Notes under the pieces: model-generated
Told to the model about the DNA's origin: nothing
The model's input: only the letters and a program-made list of their open reading frames with translations
Databases searched by the model: none
Assembly (NCBI GenBank): GCA_028692955.1
Contig: JAQUWH010000010.1
Coordinates: 1 to 40,761, forward strand
Direction: 5' to 3'
DNA: 40,761 bases
Origin: Clostridia bacterium
Lineage (GTDB): Bacteria > Bacillota > Clostridia > TANB77 > CAG-465
Part shown: piece after piece, positions 23,134 through 31,643 of the stretch
Numbering within the stretch: position 1 is the first letter of the stretch
Layout: every line of letters starts with the position of its first letter
Program-made: the position numbers and the translations under genes

Positions 23134-25318
23134 TACTCTTCTCCTCTATTAACTTTTGATATTTTTCTACAGTTTTATTTATGTTGTATTCATCCAAATC
23201 AATAGAAATATCCATACATTCTCTCAAACAGCTTTCTGATAATTGTTTTATCCATTCGTCCTTTTTTTCTAATTCTATATAGCTTATTAAATTATTACGA
23301 TTAATATCTTTCGTTATATTATTAGAGGCTAACACCTTCAAACCATTACTCATAGCCTCAATTAATGTTAAAGGTACACCTTCGTAAATGGATGGAAATG
23401 CAAAAACGTCAAATATGTTATAATAATCATAATTATTATTTTTAATCCCTAATATTTTTACATTATTATTTATATTTAATTGTTCCATTTTTTGTTCTAT
23501 TTTTTCTCTTAATATTCCATCACCTAATAAAACTAAATAAGATTTTGGATTCATTTTTAAATATTCACTAAATATTTCTAATAAGAACTCATGATTTTTT
23601 TCTTTTCTAAATCCACCAACATGTCCTATCACAATATAATCTTCAGGTATGTTTAATTCATTTCTTAATTCACATCTTTTTTCATTAGAATATTTAAATT
23701 TAGAAATATCAATACCATTATTAATTATAATTGCTCTATTAGCTTCTTTTTTATAAAGCCACTTTGCTGACTCTTCGGAACACGCTAACAGTTCTGTTGC
23801 ATTTTTGTTTATTTTATTCTGTAAATATTTTTTATACATTTTTGCTATAAATCCATTGTTATTAGAAGTAGAGTGGCTATGTGCTAAACGAACTGGAACA
23901 TTGCATTTTTTAGCAGTCTGCAAAATAATTCCAGATACTTGATCTATATGAGAATGTACAATTTTATATTCTTGATGAGTTTTAAAAATTTTTTTTAAAT
24001 TTTTAATATATTCTAATTGTCCTTTATCTGTTAAATATGGTATTTCATAAATCCTACCGCCTAATAATTTTATTTCTTTATCATAACATCCTTCTCTGCT
24101 AGTTAAAAAGTCAAATTGAATTTTTTCTCTGTCAATATTTCTATATAAATTCATTATAAATGTTTCTGCCCCACCCATATTCATAGCTCTTATTACATGT
24201 AATACTCTTATTGGTTCATTATCATTATTAAAATTATATATTTTTTCAATTTTCATCAAGATATCATTTAAATTATACTTATTTTCGTTAGATTTATATT
24301 CTTCAATATTATTTGTAATACTAATAATGCTTTTACACATATTTTGTATATCTCCATTATTAATAATATAACCATTTTTTGAGTTGTTTACAATATCTCT
24401 ATTTCCCCTACAATTTGTTGCAACAATTGGTAATCCACACATACTTGCTTCTATTAAGTTAACAGGTAAGCCTTCTCTTTTACTTGTTGATACTGCTACA
24501 TCCGAAATTTTCATTAATTGTGGAACATCTTTTCTATAGCCTAAAAATTTAATATTTTTTTCTAAATTATATTCTTTGACTTGTTTTTGATATATTCCAC
24601 CGTATGAGTCTTTTCCAACAAATATAAGTTTGTATTTTTTTTCTTCTTTAATTAATGCTTTCATTGCATTAATTGCCATACCTTGATTTTTATTTTTATT
24701 TAATTCTGCTACATATATCAAGACTATATCATCATCTTTTATACTTAATTCTGCTCTTAAATTATGTTTTTCTTTATCAGACATTTCAAAATTAAATTTT
24801 TGAGGATTCACACCTACACCTGGTACATAATGAGTATTTTTAGCATGAAATTTCTTTTTTGCCAATTCATAGTCTTCTTGATTAATAGTAATTAAGTCAT
24901 CTGTAACATAGGAAAGTATTTTCTCAATTGGATAGAACATAATCCAATTTATTAGTGGTGCACCCTTGTAAAAATGGAACCCATGAGCAGTATAAATCAC
25001 TCTAGTCCCATTTTTTCTAGCCTTTATAGCGGCTAATCTAGTTACTACACTTCCCATTGGAGTATGACAATGTATAATTTCAAACTTTTCCTCGTTGATT
25101 ATTTTTTTTAGTTGTTTTATAGCTCTTAAATTATTTACTTTTAAAGGGCTTCTTTCAAAGCTCACCTTATGTTTTACATCACAATAAGGTATTTCTTCTT
25201 CACCATTTGTTGCTACATATACTTCATAACCATTCTCCTTAAATAATTTTAAATAAGGAATATGGAAATGTAAAATATGAGGATCTACTGTTGCAGTAAA
25301 TAATACTTTTTTATTCAT
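23126..25318 (-). CDS. Fused tandem family 4 glycosyltransferases
   Basis: 730 residues holding two complete GT4 enzymes. Domain 1 (about 1-350) is EpsD-like: LFTATVDPHILHFHIPYLKLF, CHTPMGSVVTRLAA, the VIYTAHGFHFYKG motif, and the donor site VSTSKREGLPVNLIEASMCGLPIVATNCRG. Domain 2 (about 366-730) is EpsF-like: IRVLHVIRAMNMGGAETFIMNL, IGHVGGFRKEKNHEFLLEIF and FPSIYEGVPLTLIEAMSNG. Both keep the E-x7-E donor motif, so both may be active. In most clusters these are separate genes of about 360-380 residues. A single enzyme would add two successive sugars. AAGGAG precedes the ATG. Confidence 0.88.
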   Translation of the reverse strand: MNKKVLFTATVDPHILHFHIPYLKLFKENGYEVYVATNGEEEIPYCDVKHKVSFERSPLKVNNLRAIKQLKKIINEEKFEIIHCHTPMGSVVTRLAAIKARKNGTRVIYTAHGFHFYKGAPLINWIMFYPIEKILSYVTDDLITINQEDYELAKKKFHAKNTHYVPGVGVNPQKFNFEMSDKEKHNLRAELSIKDDDIVLIYVAELNKNKNQGMAINAMKALIKEEKKYKLIFVGKDSYGGIYQKQVKEYNLEKNIKFLGYRKDVPQLMKISDVAVSTSKREGLPVNLIEASMCGLPIVATNCRGNRDIVNNSKNGYIINNGDIQNMCKSIISITNNIEEYKSNENKYNLNDILMKIEKIYNFNNDNEPIRVLHVIRAMNMGGAETFIMNLYRNIDREKIQFDFLTSREGCYDKEIKLLGGRIYEIPYLTDKGQLEYIKNLKKIFKTHQEYKIVHSHIDQVSGIILQTAKKCNVPVRLAHSHSTSNNNGFIAKMYKKYLQNKINKNATELLACSEESAKWLYKKEANRAIIINNGIDISKFKYSNEKRCELRNELNIPEDYIVIGHVGGFRKEKNHEFLLEIFSEYLKMNPKSYLVLLGDGILREKIEQKMEQLNINNNVKILGIKNNNYDYYNIFDVFAFPSIYEGVPLTLIEAMSNGLKVLASNNITKDINRNNLISYIELEKKDEWIKQLSESCLRECMDISIDLDEYNINKTVEKYQKLIEEKSND
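24111..24184 (-). repeat. Duplicated glycosyltransferase segment, copy 2
   Basis: Partner of the segment at 23032-23104. It sits at the start of the second enzyme domain of the fused gene. Confidence 0.8.
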
Positions 25319-25334
25319 GCTATCTCCTTGTTAA

Positions 25335-25988
25335 CTATACAACCTTTTCTGAAGCAGCTTCGCTCTCATCTATTTGAGTTACTAAAGATTGTGTGTAATT
25401 TTTCTTTAATTCTTGCAGTTCATCTTGTATCCCTTTTTCAGAGATAGACGCTCCTGTTTTTTTAAATACTAATCCAATAGTCTTCGTTAAAATAGTGAAA
25501 TCTGTTTTAAATGAGATATGATCAACATACCAAGTATCAGCTTTCAATTTTTCTTTTACTGTAATATCGTTCCTTCCTTGTACTTGTGCCCAACCAGATA
25601 AACCCGGTAGAACTTCTGATCTTCTTCTATCTTGTTTCGTAAAATATTTACTATATTCTGCTATCCAAGGTCTTGGCCCTATAAAACTCATTTCGCCTTT
25701 TATAATATTCACTAATTGCGGAAGTTCATCAATACTAGTAGCTCGTAATATTTTACCTAATTTAGTTACAATATTTACTCCATTCTTATCTCTTGCCATT
25801 GTTCTAATCTTATATATTTTAAAGATTTTCTCATCTTTTCCTATTCTATTTTGGGTAAAAATAGGACTAGAAAAGCCATCGAATACTATCGTTAAAAAAC
25901 ATGTGATGATAACAATTGGTAGAGTAATCACAAATAGCAATAAACTTGCTAGCAAATCAAATCCTCTCTTTAAATATTTTTTATACAT
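25335..25988 (-). CDS. Undecaprenyl-phosphate sugar-1-phosphate transferase, EpsL/PglC family
   Basis: Initiating enzyme of the repeat unit: it moves a sugar-1-phosphate from a UDP-sugar to the lipid carrier. 217 residues: one N-terminal membrane helix (LLASLLLFVITLPIVIITCFLTI), then the monotopic catalytic domain with FTQNRIGKDEKIFKIYKIRTM. TSIDELPQLVNIIKGEMSFIGPRP and LPGLSGWAQVQGRN follow, with the conserved DE pair intact. The Glu/Ser-rich tail (about 185-217) is unusual. First gene of the 11-gene operon, with the strong promoter at 26048-26076. Confidence 0.93.
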   Translation of the reverse strand: MYKKYLKRGFDLLASLLLFVITLPIVIITCFLTIVFDGFSSPIFTQNRIGKDEKIFKIYKIRTMARDKNGVNIVTKLGKILRATSIDELPQLVNIIKGEMSFIGPRPWIAEYSKYFTKQDRRRSEVLPGLSGWAQVQGRNDITVKEKLKADTWYVDHISFKTDFTILTKTIGLVFKKTGASISEKGIQDELQELKKNYTQSLVTQIDESEAASEKVV

Positions 25989-26047
25989 TTTTATTCACCC
26001 ATACTTTTATATATACAACATAATAAATCAGTTAGTATATACATTTC

Positions 26048-26076
26048 ATTATACAATATCACCTCCCTTTTTGCAA
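26048..26076 (-). promoter_or_regulatory. Main promoter of the polysaccharide operon
   Basis: On the minus strand TTGCAA (26076-26071), a 17-base spacer and TATAAT (26053-26048). The start near 26041 leaves a leader of about 53 bases before the sugar-phosphate transferase gene. Confidence 0.75.
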
Positions 26077-26084
26077 GCAAAAAG
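26067..26084. repeat. Perfect inverted repeat over the -35 box
   Basis: CTTTTTGC-AA-GCAAAAAG: an 8-bp perfect inverted repeat centred on the -35 box of the polysaccharide promoter. It is a candidate operator for a repressor. As RNA it would lie upstream of the transcript, so it is not an attenuator. Confidence 0.5.
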
Positions 26085-26136
26085 TAACAAAATATCACTT
26101 TTATTGCTATTTTTTTGCTTTCGACTTTTACATAAC

Positions 26137-26180
26137 AATAGCACTTTTTATGTATTTTTATTAACATAAAAAGTTCTATT
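26137..26180 (-). terminator. Hairpin overlapping the vanZ-like stop codon
   Basis: A 16-position stem, AATAGAACTTTTTATG against CATAAAAAGTGCTATT on the minus strand with one mismatch, starts within the stop codon region. The following bases (GTTATGTAAAAG) are not a clean T-run, so termination may be partial. Confidence 0.45.
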
Positions 26181-26667
26181 TGTTACCATATTTTAACTTA
26201 CTCAAAAATCTATTCACCAGGTGCATTGCCATTACTCCTAATATTATTCCTAATGTGTCAATACACACATCTCTAAACTCGCCGCTTCTCCCCGGAATAA
26301 ATAATTGATGTATTTCATCTGTGATAGAATACAAGCACCCGATTAGTATACTGGCAACCCTAGGATATGATGTTTTATTTACTCTCGTTTTAAAATAGTG
26401 GCAAATGAAAGAATAGATGATTATGCCACCAAATGTGTAAAGTGTAAAATGTGCTATTTTTCTTGCTATTGGTTGTAATATTTCCACTAAGCTTTCTAAT
26501 TCTGAATTTGATATATCTTTATTAAATATTGTAATAACTGCTTTTATTGTATTCCCACTCGTTTTACCCGATTGTTCACTTGGTTCATTGGATAGTAAAA
26601 AGACAACTAACATCCAAGATAAAACTAGAATAAGTAAAACAATGTTCATTACCTTTTCTTTTTTCAT
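26176..26667 (-). CDS. VanZ-like family membrane protein
   Basis: 163 residues with four predicted membrane helices. The family signature is present: FLLSNEPSEQSG in the first loop, KIAHFTLYTFGGIIIYSF, and the characteristic SITDEIHQLFIPGRSGEFRDVCIDTLG. VanZ proteins raise teicoplanin tolerance in some species, but most relatives have no known role and often sit near envelope genes. It lies between the tuf terminator and the polysaccharide operon. An extended -10 (TGTTATACT) lies upstream near 26698. Confidence 0.88.
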   Translation of the reverse strand: MKKEKVMNIVLLILVLSWMLVVFLLSNEPSEQSGKTSGNTIKAVITIFNKDISNSELESLVEILQPIARKIAHFTLYTFGGIIIYSFICHYFKTRVNKTSYPRVASILIGCLYSITDEIHQLFIPGRSGEFRDVCIDTLGIILGVMAMHLVNRFLSKLKYGNK

Positions 26668-26715
26668 TTTTAAATCCTTTATTTATTACTAAATAGTATA
26701 ACATATTTAGTAATG

Positions 26716-26754
26716 AAAAAAAAGATGAATACGCATATTTTGCATATTCATCTT
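26716..26754 (-). terminator. Terminator of the str operon after tuf
   Basis: A long stem AAGATGAATATGCA/ATGCGTATTCATCTT (one mismatch region) is followed on the minus strand by TTTTTTT. It is the strongest terminator in the window and closes the str operon. Confidence 0.92.
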
Positions 26755-26782
26755 AATATTTCTAAACTTTGACTAGTTAAGA

Positions 26783-28000
26783 TTAGCCAATGATATTAGC
26801 TACTGAACCAGCACCAACAGTTCTACCACCTTCACGAATAGCGAATTTTAATCCCTTTTCGATAGCGATAGGTGTGATAAGTTTAATTTTCATTGTTACG
26901 TTATCACCAGGCATAACCATTTCTAAAGCTGAACCATCAGATGATTTTAACTCTTCCATGACACCTGTAACGTCAGTTGTTCTGAAATAGAATTGTGGTC
27001 TGTAACCTTTGAAGAATGGAGTATGTCTACCGCCCTCTTCTTTAGTTAGTATATACACTTCTGCTTCAAAAGCTGTATGAGGTTTGATTGAACCAGGTTT
27101 AGCAATAACTTGACCTCTTTCAATTTCTTCTCTTTGAACACCTCTAAGAAGAACACCAGCGTTATCACCAGCTTCTGCTTGAGCAAGTTCTTTTCTAAAC
27201 ATTTCAATACCAGTTACAACTGTTTTTCTTGTCTCTTCAGAAAGACCAACAAGTTCAACTTCTTCAGAAATCTTTAAGATACCTCTTTCAATTCTACCTG
27301 TAGCAACTGTACCTCTACCTGTGATAGTGAATACATCTTCAACTGGCATTAAGAAAGGTTTATCTGTATCTCTTTCTGGATTTGGAATATAACTATCAAC
27401 TGCTTCTAATAAGTCTTTGATACATTTATATTCTGGAGCTTCAGGATCTTTAGAAGTACATTCTAGTACTTTTAAAGCTGATCCTTGAATAATTGGAGTA
27501 GTGTCTCCTGGGAAATCGTATTTTGATAATAGATCTCTTATATCCATTTCAACTAATTCTAATAATTCTGGATCATCAACCATATCACATTTGTTCATGA
27601 AAACAACGATATATGGTACGCCAACTTGTCTTGCAAGAAGAATGTGTTCTCTTGTTTGAGGCATTGGACCGTCAGCAGCAGATACAACAAGAATTGCACC
27701 ATCCATTTGTGCAGCACCAGTAATCATATTTTTTACATAGTCTGCGTGTCCTGGACAGTCAACGTGTGCATAGTGTCTGTTAGCTGTTTCGTATTCAACG
27801 TGAGATGTAGAGATAGTGATACCTCTTGCTCTTTCTTCTGGAGCACCATCGATTTGAGCATAATCTCTAAATTCTGCTCCACCTGTTAAGCTACAATATT
27901 TTGTTATAGCAGCTGTAAGGGTAGTTTTACCATGGTCAACGTGACCAATAGTACCAATATTAGCATGTGGTTTGTTTCTTTCAAACTTTGCTTTTGCCAT
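26783..28000 (-). CDS. tuf: Translation elongation factor EF-Tu
   Basis: GTPase that delivers aminoacyl-tRNA to the ribosome. 405 residues with [10 protein letters not shown] (G1), RARGITIS (switch I), [12 protein letters not shown] (G3), NKCDMVDD (G4) and GSALK (G5). The β-barrel domains 2 and 3 end [13 protein letters not shown]. It is about ten residues longer than the usual 394-397, through a small insertion around [24 protein letters not shown] precedes the ATG. Last gene of the str operon, 148 bases after fusA. The S10 operon that often follows in Firmicutes is not next to it here. Confidence 0.98.
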   Translation of the reverse strand: MAKAKFERNKPHANIGTIGHVDHGKTTLTAAITKYCSLTGGAEFRDYAQIDGAPEERARGITISTSHVEYETANRHYAHVDCPGHADYVKNMITGAAQMDGAILVVSAADGPMPQTREHILLARQVGVPYIVVFMNKCDMVDDPELLELVEMDIRDLLSKYDFPGDTTPIIQGSALKVLECTSKDPEAPEYKCIKDLLEAVDSYIPNPERDTDKPFLMPVEDVFTITGRGTVATGRIERGILKISEEVELVGLSEETRKTVVTGIEMFRKELAQAEAGDNAGVLLRGVQREEIERGQVIAKPGSIKPHTAFEAEVYILTKEEGGRHTPFFKGYRPQFYFRTTDVTGVMEELKSSDGSALEMVMPGDNVTMKIKLITPIAIEKGLKFAIREGGRTVGAGSVANIIG

Positions 28001-28067
28001 TTTTAAATTCCTCCTTAAATCATATTTTAATGTCTTGCGACATTACTTTGCAAATACTATTCTACTA

Positions 28068-28116
28068 CATTTTAAGGCATTTTGCAATACCTTAAAATGT
28101 TTTTTATGTTTTTTGT
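28068..28116 (+). terminator. Hairpin with T-run on the strand opposite to fusA-tuf
   Basis: A perfect 10-bp stem CATTTTAAGG/CCTTAAAATG (28068-28077 with 28090-28099) in the fusA-tuf gap. The T-run (TTTTTTATGTTTTTT) follows it only on the plus strand, so it would stop antisense transcripts. On the minus strand it is a plain hairpin in the tuf leader, possibly a processing site. Confidence 0.5.
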
Positions 28117-28148
28117 TTATTTTATAATATATTACTTGTCGTAACATA

Positions 28149-30233
28149 TTATTCTTCAGATTTTTTTCTGCTAGCCACGATAGTCTCTAAAACAGATTTT
28201 GGAACTTCTTCATAATGAGAAGGTTCCATAGAGTAAACTCCTCTACCTTGTGTTTTAGATCTTAAATCTGTAGCATAACCAAACATCTCTGAAAGTGGAA
28301 CGAATGAATGTATTGTAGTGGTACCTTGTATTGTATCCATACCTTCCATTCTACCACGTCTTGAGTTTACATCGCCGATAACATCTCCCATATATTCTTC
28401 TGGTACAATGATATCTACTCTCATGATTGGCTCAAGTAGTGCGGCTCCGCCTTGACGACAAGCTTCTTTAAATGCCATAGATCCAGCAACGTGGAAAGCC
28501 ATTTCAGAAGAGTCAACATCATGGTAAGAACCATCAACTAATGCTACTTTAACATCAACAACTGGATAACCTGCTAATATACCTGATTTAAGTGCATCTT
28601 GTACACCTTCGTCTGTTGGTTTAACGTATTCTTTAGGAACAACACCACCAACAATTTTTGATTCGAATGAATAACCTTTACCAGCTTCATTTGGTTCAAC
28701 TTCTAGCCATACATGACCATATTGTCCTCTACCACCTGATTGTCTAATAAATTTACCTTCGACTCTAACAGCCCTTTTAATTGTTTCTTTATAAGCAACT
28801 TGTGGTTTACCAACGTTTGCTTCCACCTTGAATTCTCTTTTCATTCTATCTACTAGTACGTCTAGGTGAAGTTCACCCATACCTGCTATGATAGTTTGAC
28901 CAGTTTCTTGATCAGTCCAAGTTTTAAAAGATGGATCTTCTTCTGCAAGCTTTTGTAAAGCAATACCCATTTTTTCAGAGTCAGCTTTAGATTTTGGTTC
29001 AATTGCAATATCAATAACTGGATCTGGAAATTCAATAGATTCAAGAACAATTGGGTGATCTTCATCACAAATTGTATCTCCAGTTACAACATCTTTTAAA
29101 CCAACAGCACACGCGATATCACCAGCGTAAACTTTATCAATATCTAGTCTGTTGTTAGCATGCATTTGAATAAGTCTTCCTATTCTTTCTTTTTTTCCTT
29201 TATTAGCGTTTAATACATAAGAACCACTTTCTAGTGTTCCAGAATAAACTCTAAAGAAAGTTAATTTACCAACATATGGATCTGTCATGATTTTAAATGC
29301 AAGTGCAGCAAATGGTTGATCGTCTGAAGAAATTCTTTCTTCTTCTGTTCCATCTTCTAATACACCTTTAATATGTGGTACATCAGGTGGAGCTGGCATA
29401 TAATCAACAATATTGTCAAGCAATTCTTGAACACACTTGTTTTTATATGAACTTCCGCAAGTTACTGGAATCATTGTGTTTGCTATAGTAGATTTTCTAA
29501 TACCAGCTTTCATTTCTTCCACTGTAAATTCTTCTCCACCAAGATATTTTTCCATCAACTCGTCATCAGTTTCAGCAATATGTTCGATTAACTCTACTCT
29601 ATACTTTTCAGCCAATTCTTTCATATCATCTGGAATTGCTTCATGTCTTACATCTTTTCCAAGATCATCATAATGTACTAACGCTTCCATTGTAAGTAAA
29701 TCAACAATACCTTTAAAAGTATCTTCTTTACCAATAGGTAAAGCGATTGGAACTGCATTTGCTTGCAATCTTGTTTTTAATTGTTCTACACAATTATAGA
29801 AATCAGCACCTGTAATATCCATTTTATTGACGTATACCATTCTTGGTACACTATATTTATTTGCTTGTCTCCAAACAGTTTCAGATTGTGGTTGAACTCC
29901 ACCTTTTGCACAAAGTACAGTCACTGAACCGTCTAAAACTCTAAGTGATCTTTCTACTTCAATTGTAAAGTCAACGTGTCCTGGAGTATCAATGATGTTA
30001 ATTCTATTGTTATTCCAAAAACATGTTGTTGCAGCTGAAGTGATTGTGATACCTCTTTCTTGCTCTTGTGCCATCCAATCCATGGTAGCTTCGCCTTCAT
30101 GAGTCTCACCTATTTTATGAGTTTTACCTGTATAAAATAGTATTCTTTCAGTAGTAGTAGTTTTACCAGCATCAATATGTGCCATGATACCGATATTTCT
30201 TGTCCTCTCAAGAGGATATTCTCTACCTGCCAT
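28149..30233 (-). CDS. fusA: Translation elongation factor EF-G
   Basis: GTPase that drives translocation and helps recycle ribosomes. 694 residues, full length: [19 protein letters not shown] (G1), [14 protein letters not shown] (switch I), [15 protein letters not shown] (G3) and [10 protein letters not shown] (G4). Domains II-V end with [23 protein letters not shown] precedes the ATG. It lies 24 bases after rpsG in the str operon. No sign of a second, resistance-type EF-G. Confidence 0.98.
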   Translation of the reverse strand: MAGREYPLERTRNIGIMAHIDAGKTTTTERILFYTGKTHKIGETHEGEATMDWMAQEQERGITITSAATTCFWNNNRINIIDTPGHVDFTIEVERSLRVLDGSVTVLCAKGGVQPQSETVWRQANKYSVPRMVYVNKMDITGADFYNCVEQLKTRLQANAVPIALPIGKEDTFKGIVDLLTMEALVHYDDLGKDVRHEAIPDDMKELAEKYRVELIEHIAETDDELMEKYLGGEEFTVEEMKAGIRKSTIANTMIPVTCGSSYKNKCVQELLDNIVDYMPAPPDVPHIKGVLEDGTEEERISSDDQPFAALAFKIMTDPYVGKLTFFRVYSGTLESGSYVLNANKGKKERIGRLIQMHANNRLDIDKVYAGDIACAVGLKDVVTGDTICDEDHPIVLESIEFPDPVIDIAIEPKSKADSEKMGIALQKLAEEDPSFKTWTDQETGQTIIAGMGELHLDVLVDRMKREFKVEANVGKPQVAYKETIKRAVRVEGKFIRQSGGRGQYGHVWLEVEPNEAGKGYSFESKIVGGVVPKEYVKPTDEGVQDALKSGILAGYPVVDVKVALVDGSYHDVDSSEMAFHVAGSMAFKEACRQGGAALLEPIMRVDIIVPEEYMGDVIGDVNSRRGRMEGMDTIQGTTTIHSFVPLSEMFGYATDLRSKTQGRGVYSMEPSHYEEVPKSVLETIVASRKKSEE

Positions 30234-30257
30234 TTATTTTCCTCCTTCGCATAAATT

Positions 30258-30752
<495 letters not shown>

Positions 30753-30853
30753 TTAAACTTATATTAAGTTTATAGGTACTCAAAAACTTAAAATTTTTGT
30801 AAGGGCTTTTTGTTTATCATCTATTTCTAAACTTAAGCACCTAACTTAAAACT

Positions 30854-31270
30854 CTATTTTTTCTTTGCTCTTTTTGCACCATATTTTGATTTTGCTTGTG
30901 TACGATTAGCAACACCTGCTGTATCAAGCACTCCTCTAACAATGTGGTAACGAACACCTGGAAGATCTTTTACTCTTCCTCCTCTAATTAAAACAACACT
31001 ATGTTCTTGTAGATTGTGTCCAATTCCTGGAATATAAGCTGTTACTTCCATTGTGTTAGATAGTTTTACTCTGGCTACTTTACGAAGAGCTGAGTTCGGT
31101 TTTTTAGGAGTTTGTGTTTTAACAACTGTACAAACACCTCTTTTTTGTGGAGAAGATTGGTTTGTTGCAGCTTTTTTTCTTGAGTTATATCCTCTTTGTA
31201 AAGCTGGTGATTTAGATTTTGTACTTTTATCTTCTCTACCTTTTCTAACTAATTGGCTAAATGTAGGCAC
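30854..31270 (-). CDS. rpsL: 30S ribosomal protein S12
   Basis: Decoding-centre protein of the 30S subunit. The usual N-terminus [12 protein letters not shown] follows a GTG at 31270 preceded by GGAAGGTGA, giving 138 residues, the family norm. An upstream in-frame ATG at 31321 would overlap the transcription start and add 17 unrelated residues, so I reject it. [19 protein letters not shown] includes the Lys position where streptomycin resistance mutations occur; here it is the sensitive-type Lys. First gene of the str operon. Confidence 0.97.
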   Translation of the reverse strand: MPTFSQLVRKGREDKSTKSKSPALQRGYNSRKKAATNQSSPQKRGVCTVVKTQTPKKPNSALRKVARVKLSNTMEVTAYIPGIGHNLQEHSVVLIRGGRVKDLPGVRYHIVRGVLDTAGVANRTQAKSKYGAKRAKKK

Positions 31271-31324
31271 TTTAAGTTCACCTTCCCTTCTTATACTATA
31301 CCATAAGATATATGATACCATAAC

Positions 31325-31353
31325 ATTATATATGAATTACATTGATTTGTCAA
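31325..31353 (-). promoter_or_regulatory. Consensus σA promoter of the str operon
   Basis: On the minus strand TTGACA (31353-31348), a 17-base spacer and TATAAT (31330-31325): a full match to consensus at both boxes. The start near 31318 gives a leader of about 48 bases before the rpsL GTG. Confidence 0.9.
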
Positions 31354-31446
31354 CTTTTTTTGCTAATTTTTACAGAAATATTACAATGTTTCATGACATA
31401 AATAATAAATTAAATTACTTCTTACTTTTATACCCATTACAACACA

Positions 31447-31480
31447 AAATGTGCCGGAAAAATTAATTTCCAGCACATTT
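31447..31480 (-). terminator. Probable terminator after the lectin-like gene
   Basis: A 14-bp stem with one mismatch, AAATGTGCTGGAAA/TTTCCGGCACATTT, has a T-rich flank on both sides (TGTGTTG on minus, TTTTTAG on plus). It lies between repeat copy A and the str promoter and probably insulates the str operon. Confidence 0.55.
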
Positions 31481-31488
31481 TTAGACAG

Positions 31489-31573
31489 AGTAAAGGATAT
31501 GACTTTAAAATCTTCTCCTTTACTACTTACTCTTATCATTTTTTAAAATTTACACACCAACTATTGACAAATA
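31489..31573. repeat. Direct repeat copy A, after the lectin-like gene
   Basis: About 85 bases that match 33814-33897 in the same orientation at roughly 87% identity. It opens with an imperfect 14-bp inverted repeat (AGTAAAGGATATGA...TCTTCTCCTTTACT) and ends with TTTACACACCAACTATTGACAAA. That ending looks like the tips of some IS256-type elements (from memory, not searched). The match picks up again further on at TTCTTATTTCATATAATT, after about 35 extra bases that contain a small hairpin (31590-31613). Confidence 0.8.
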
Positions 31574-31643
31574 GCCTAGTTACTTTATCATAAGAAGCAT
31601 TTTTTGTTCTTATTTCATATAATTTTTAATGGTTTTGTTCTTC

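Noticed and set aside
26137-26180. A confident terminator after the vanZ-like gene
   Set aside because: The hairpin is good, but no clean T-run follows on the minus strand, so it is listed only at low confidence.
31271-31321. Longer S12 start at 31321
   Set aside because: It would begin at about the transcription start and add 17 residues unrelated to S12. GTG at 31270 has the ribosome site and the family N-terminus.
31053-31466. Plus-strand frame of 137 codons over rpsL
   Set aside because: It lies antisense to rpsL and its promoter, has no ribosome site, and reads as a shadow of the S12 gene.
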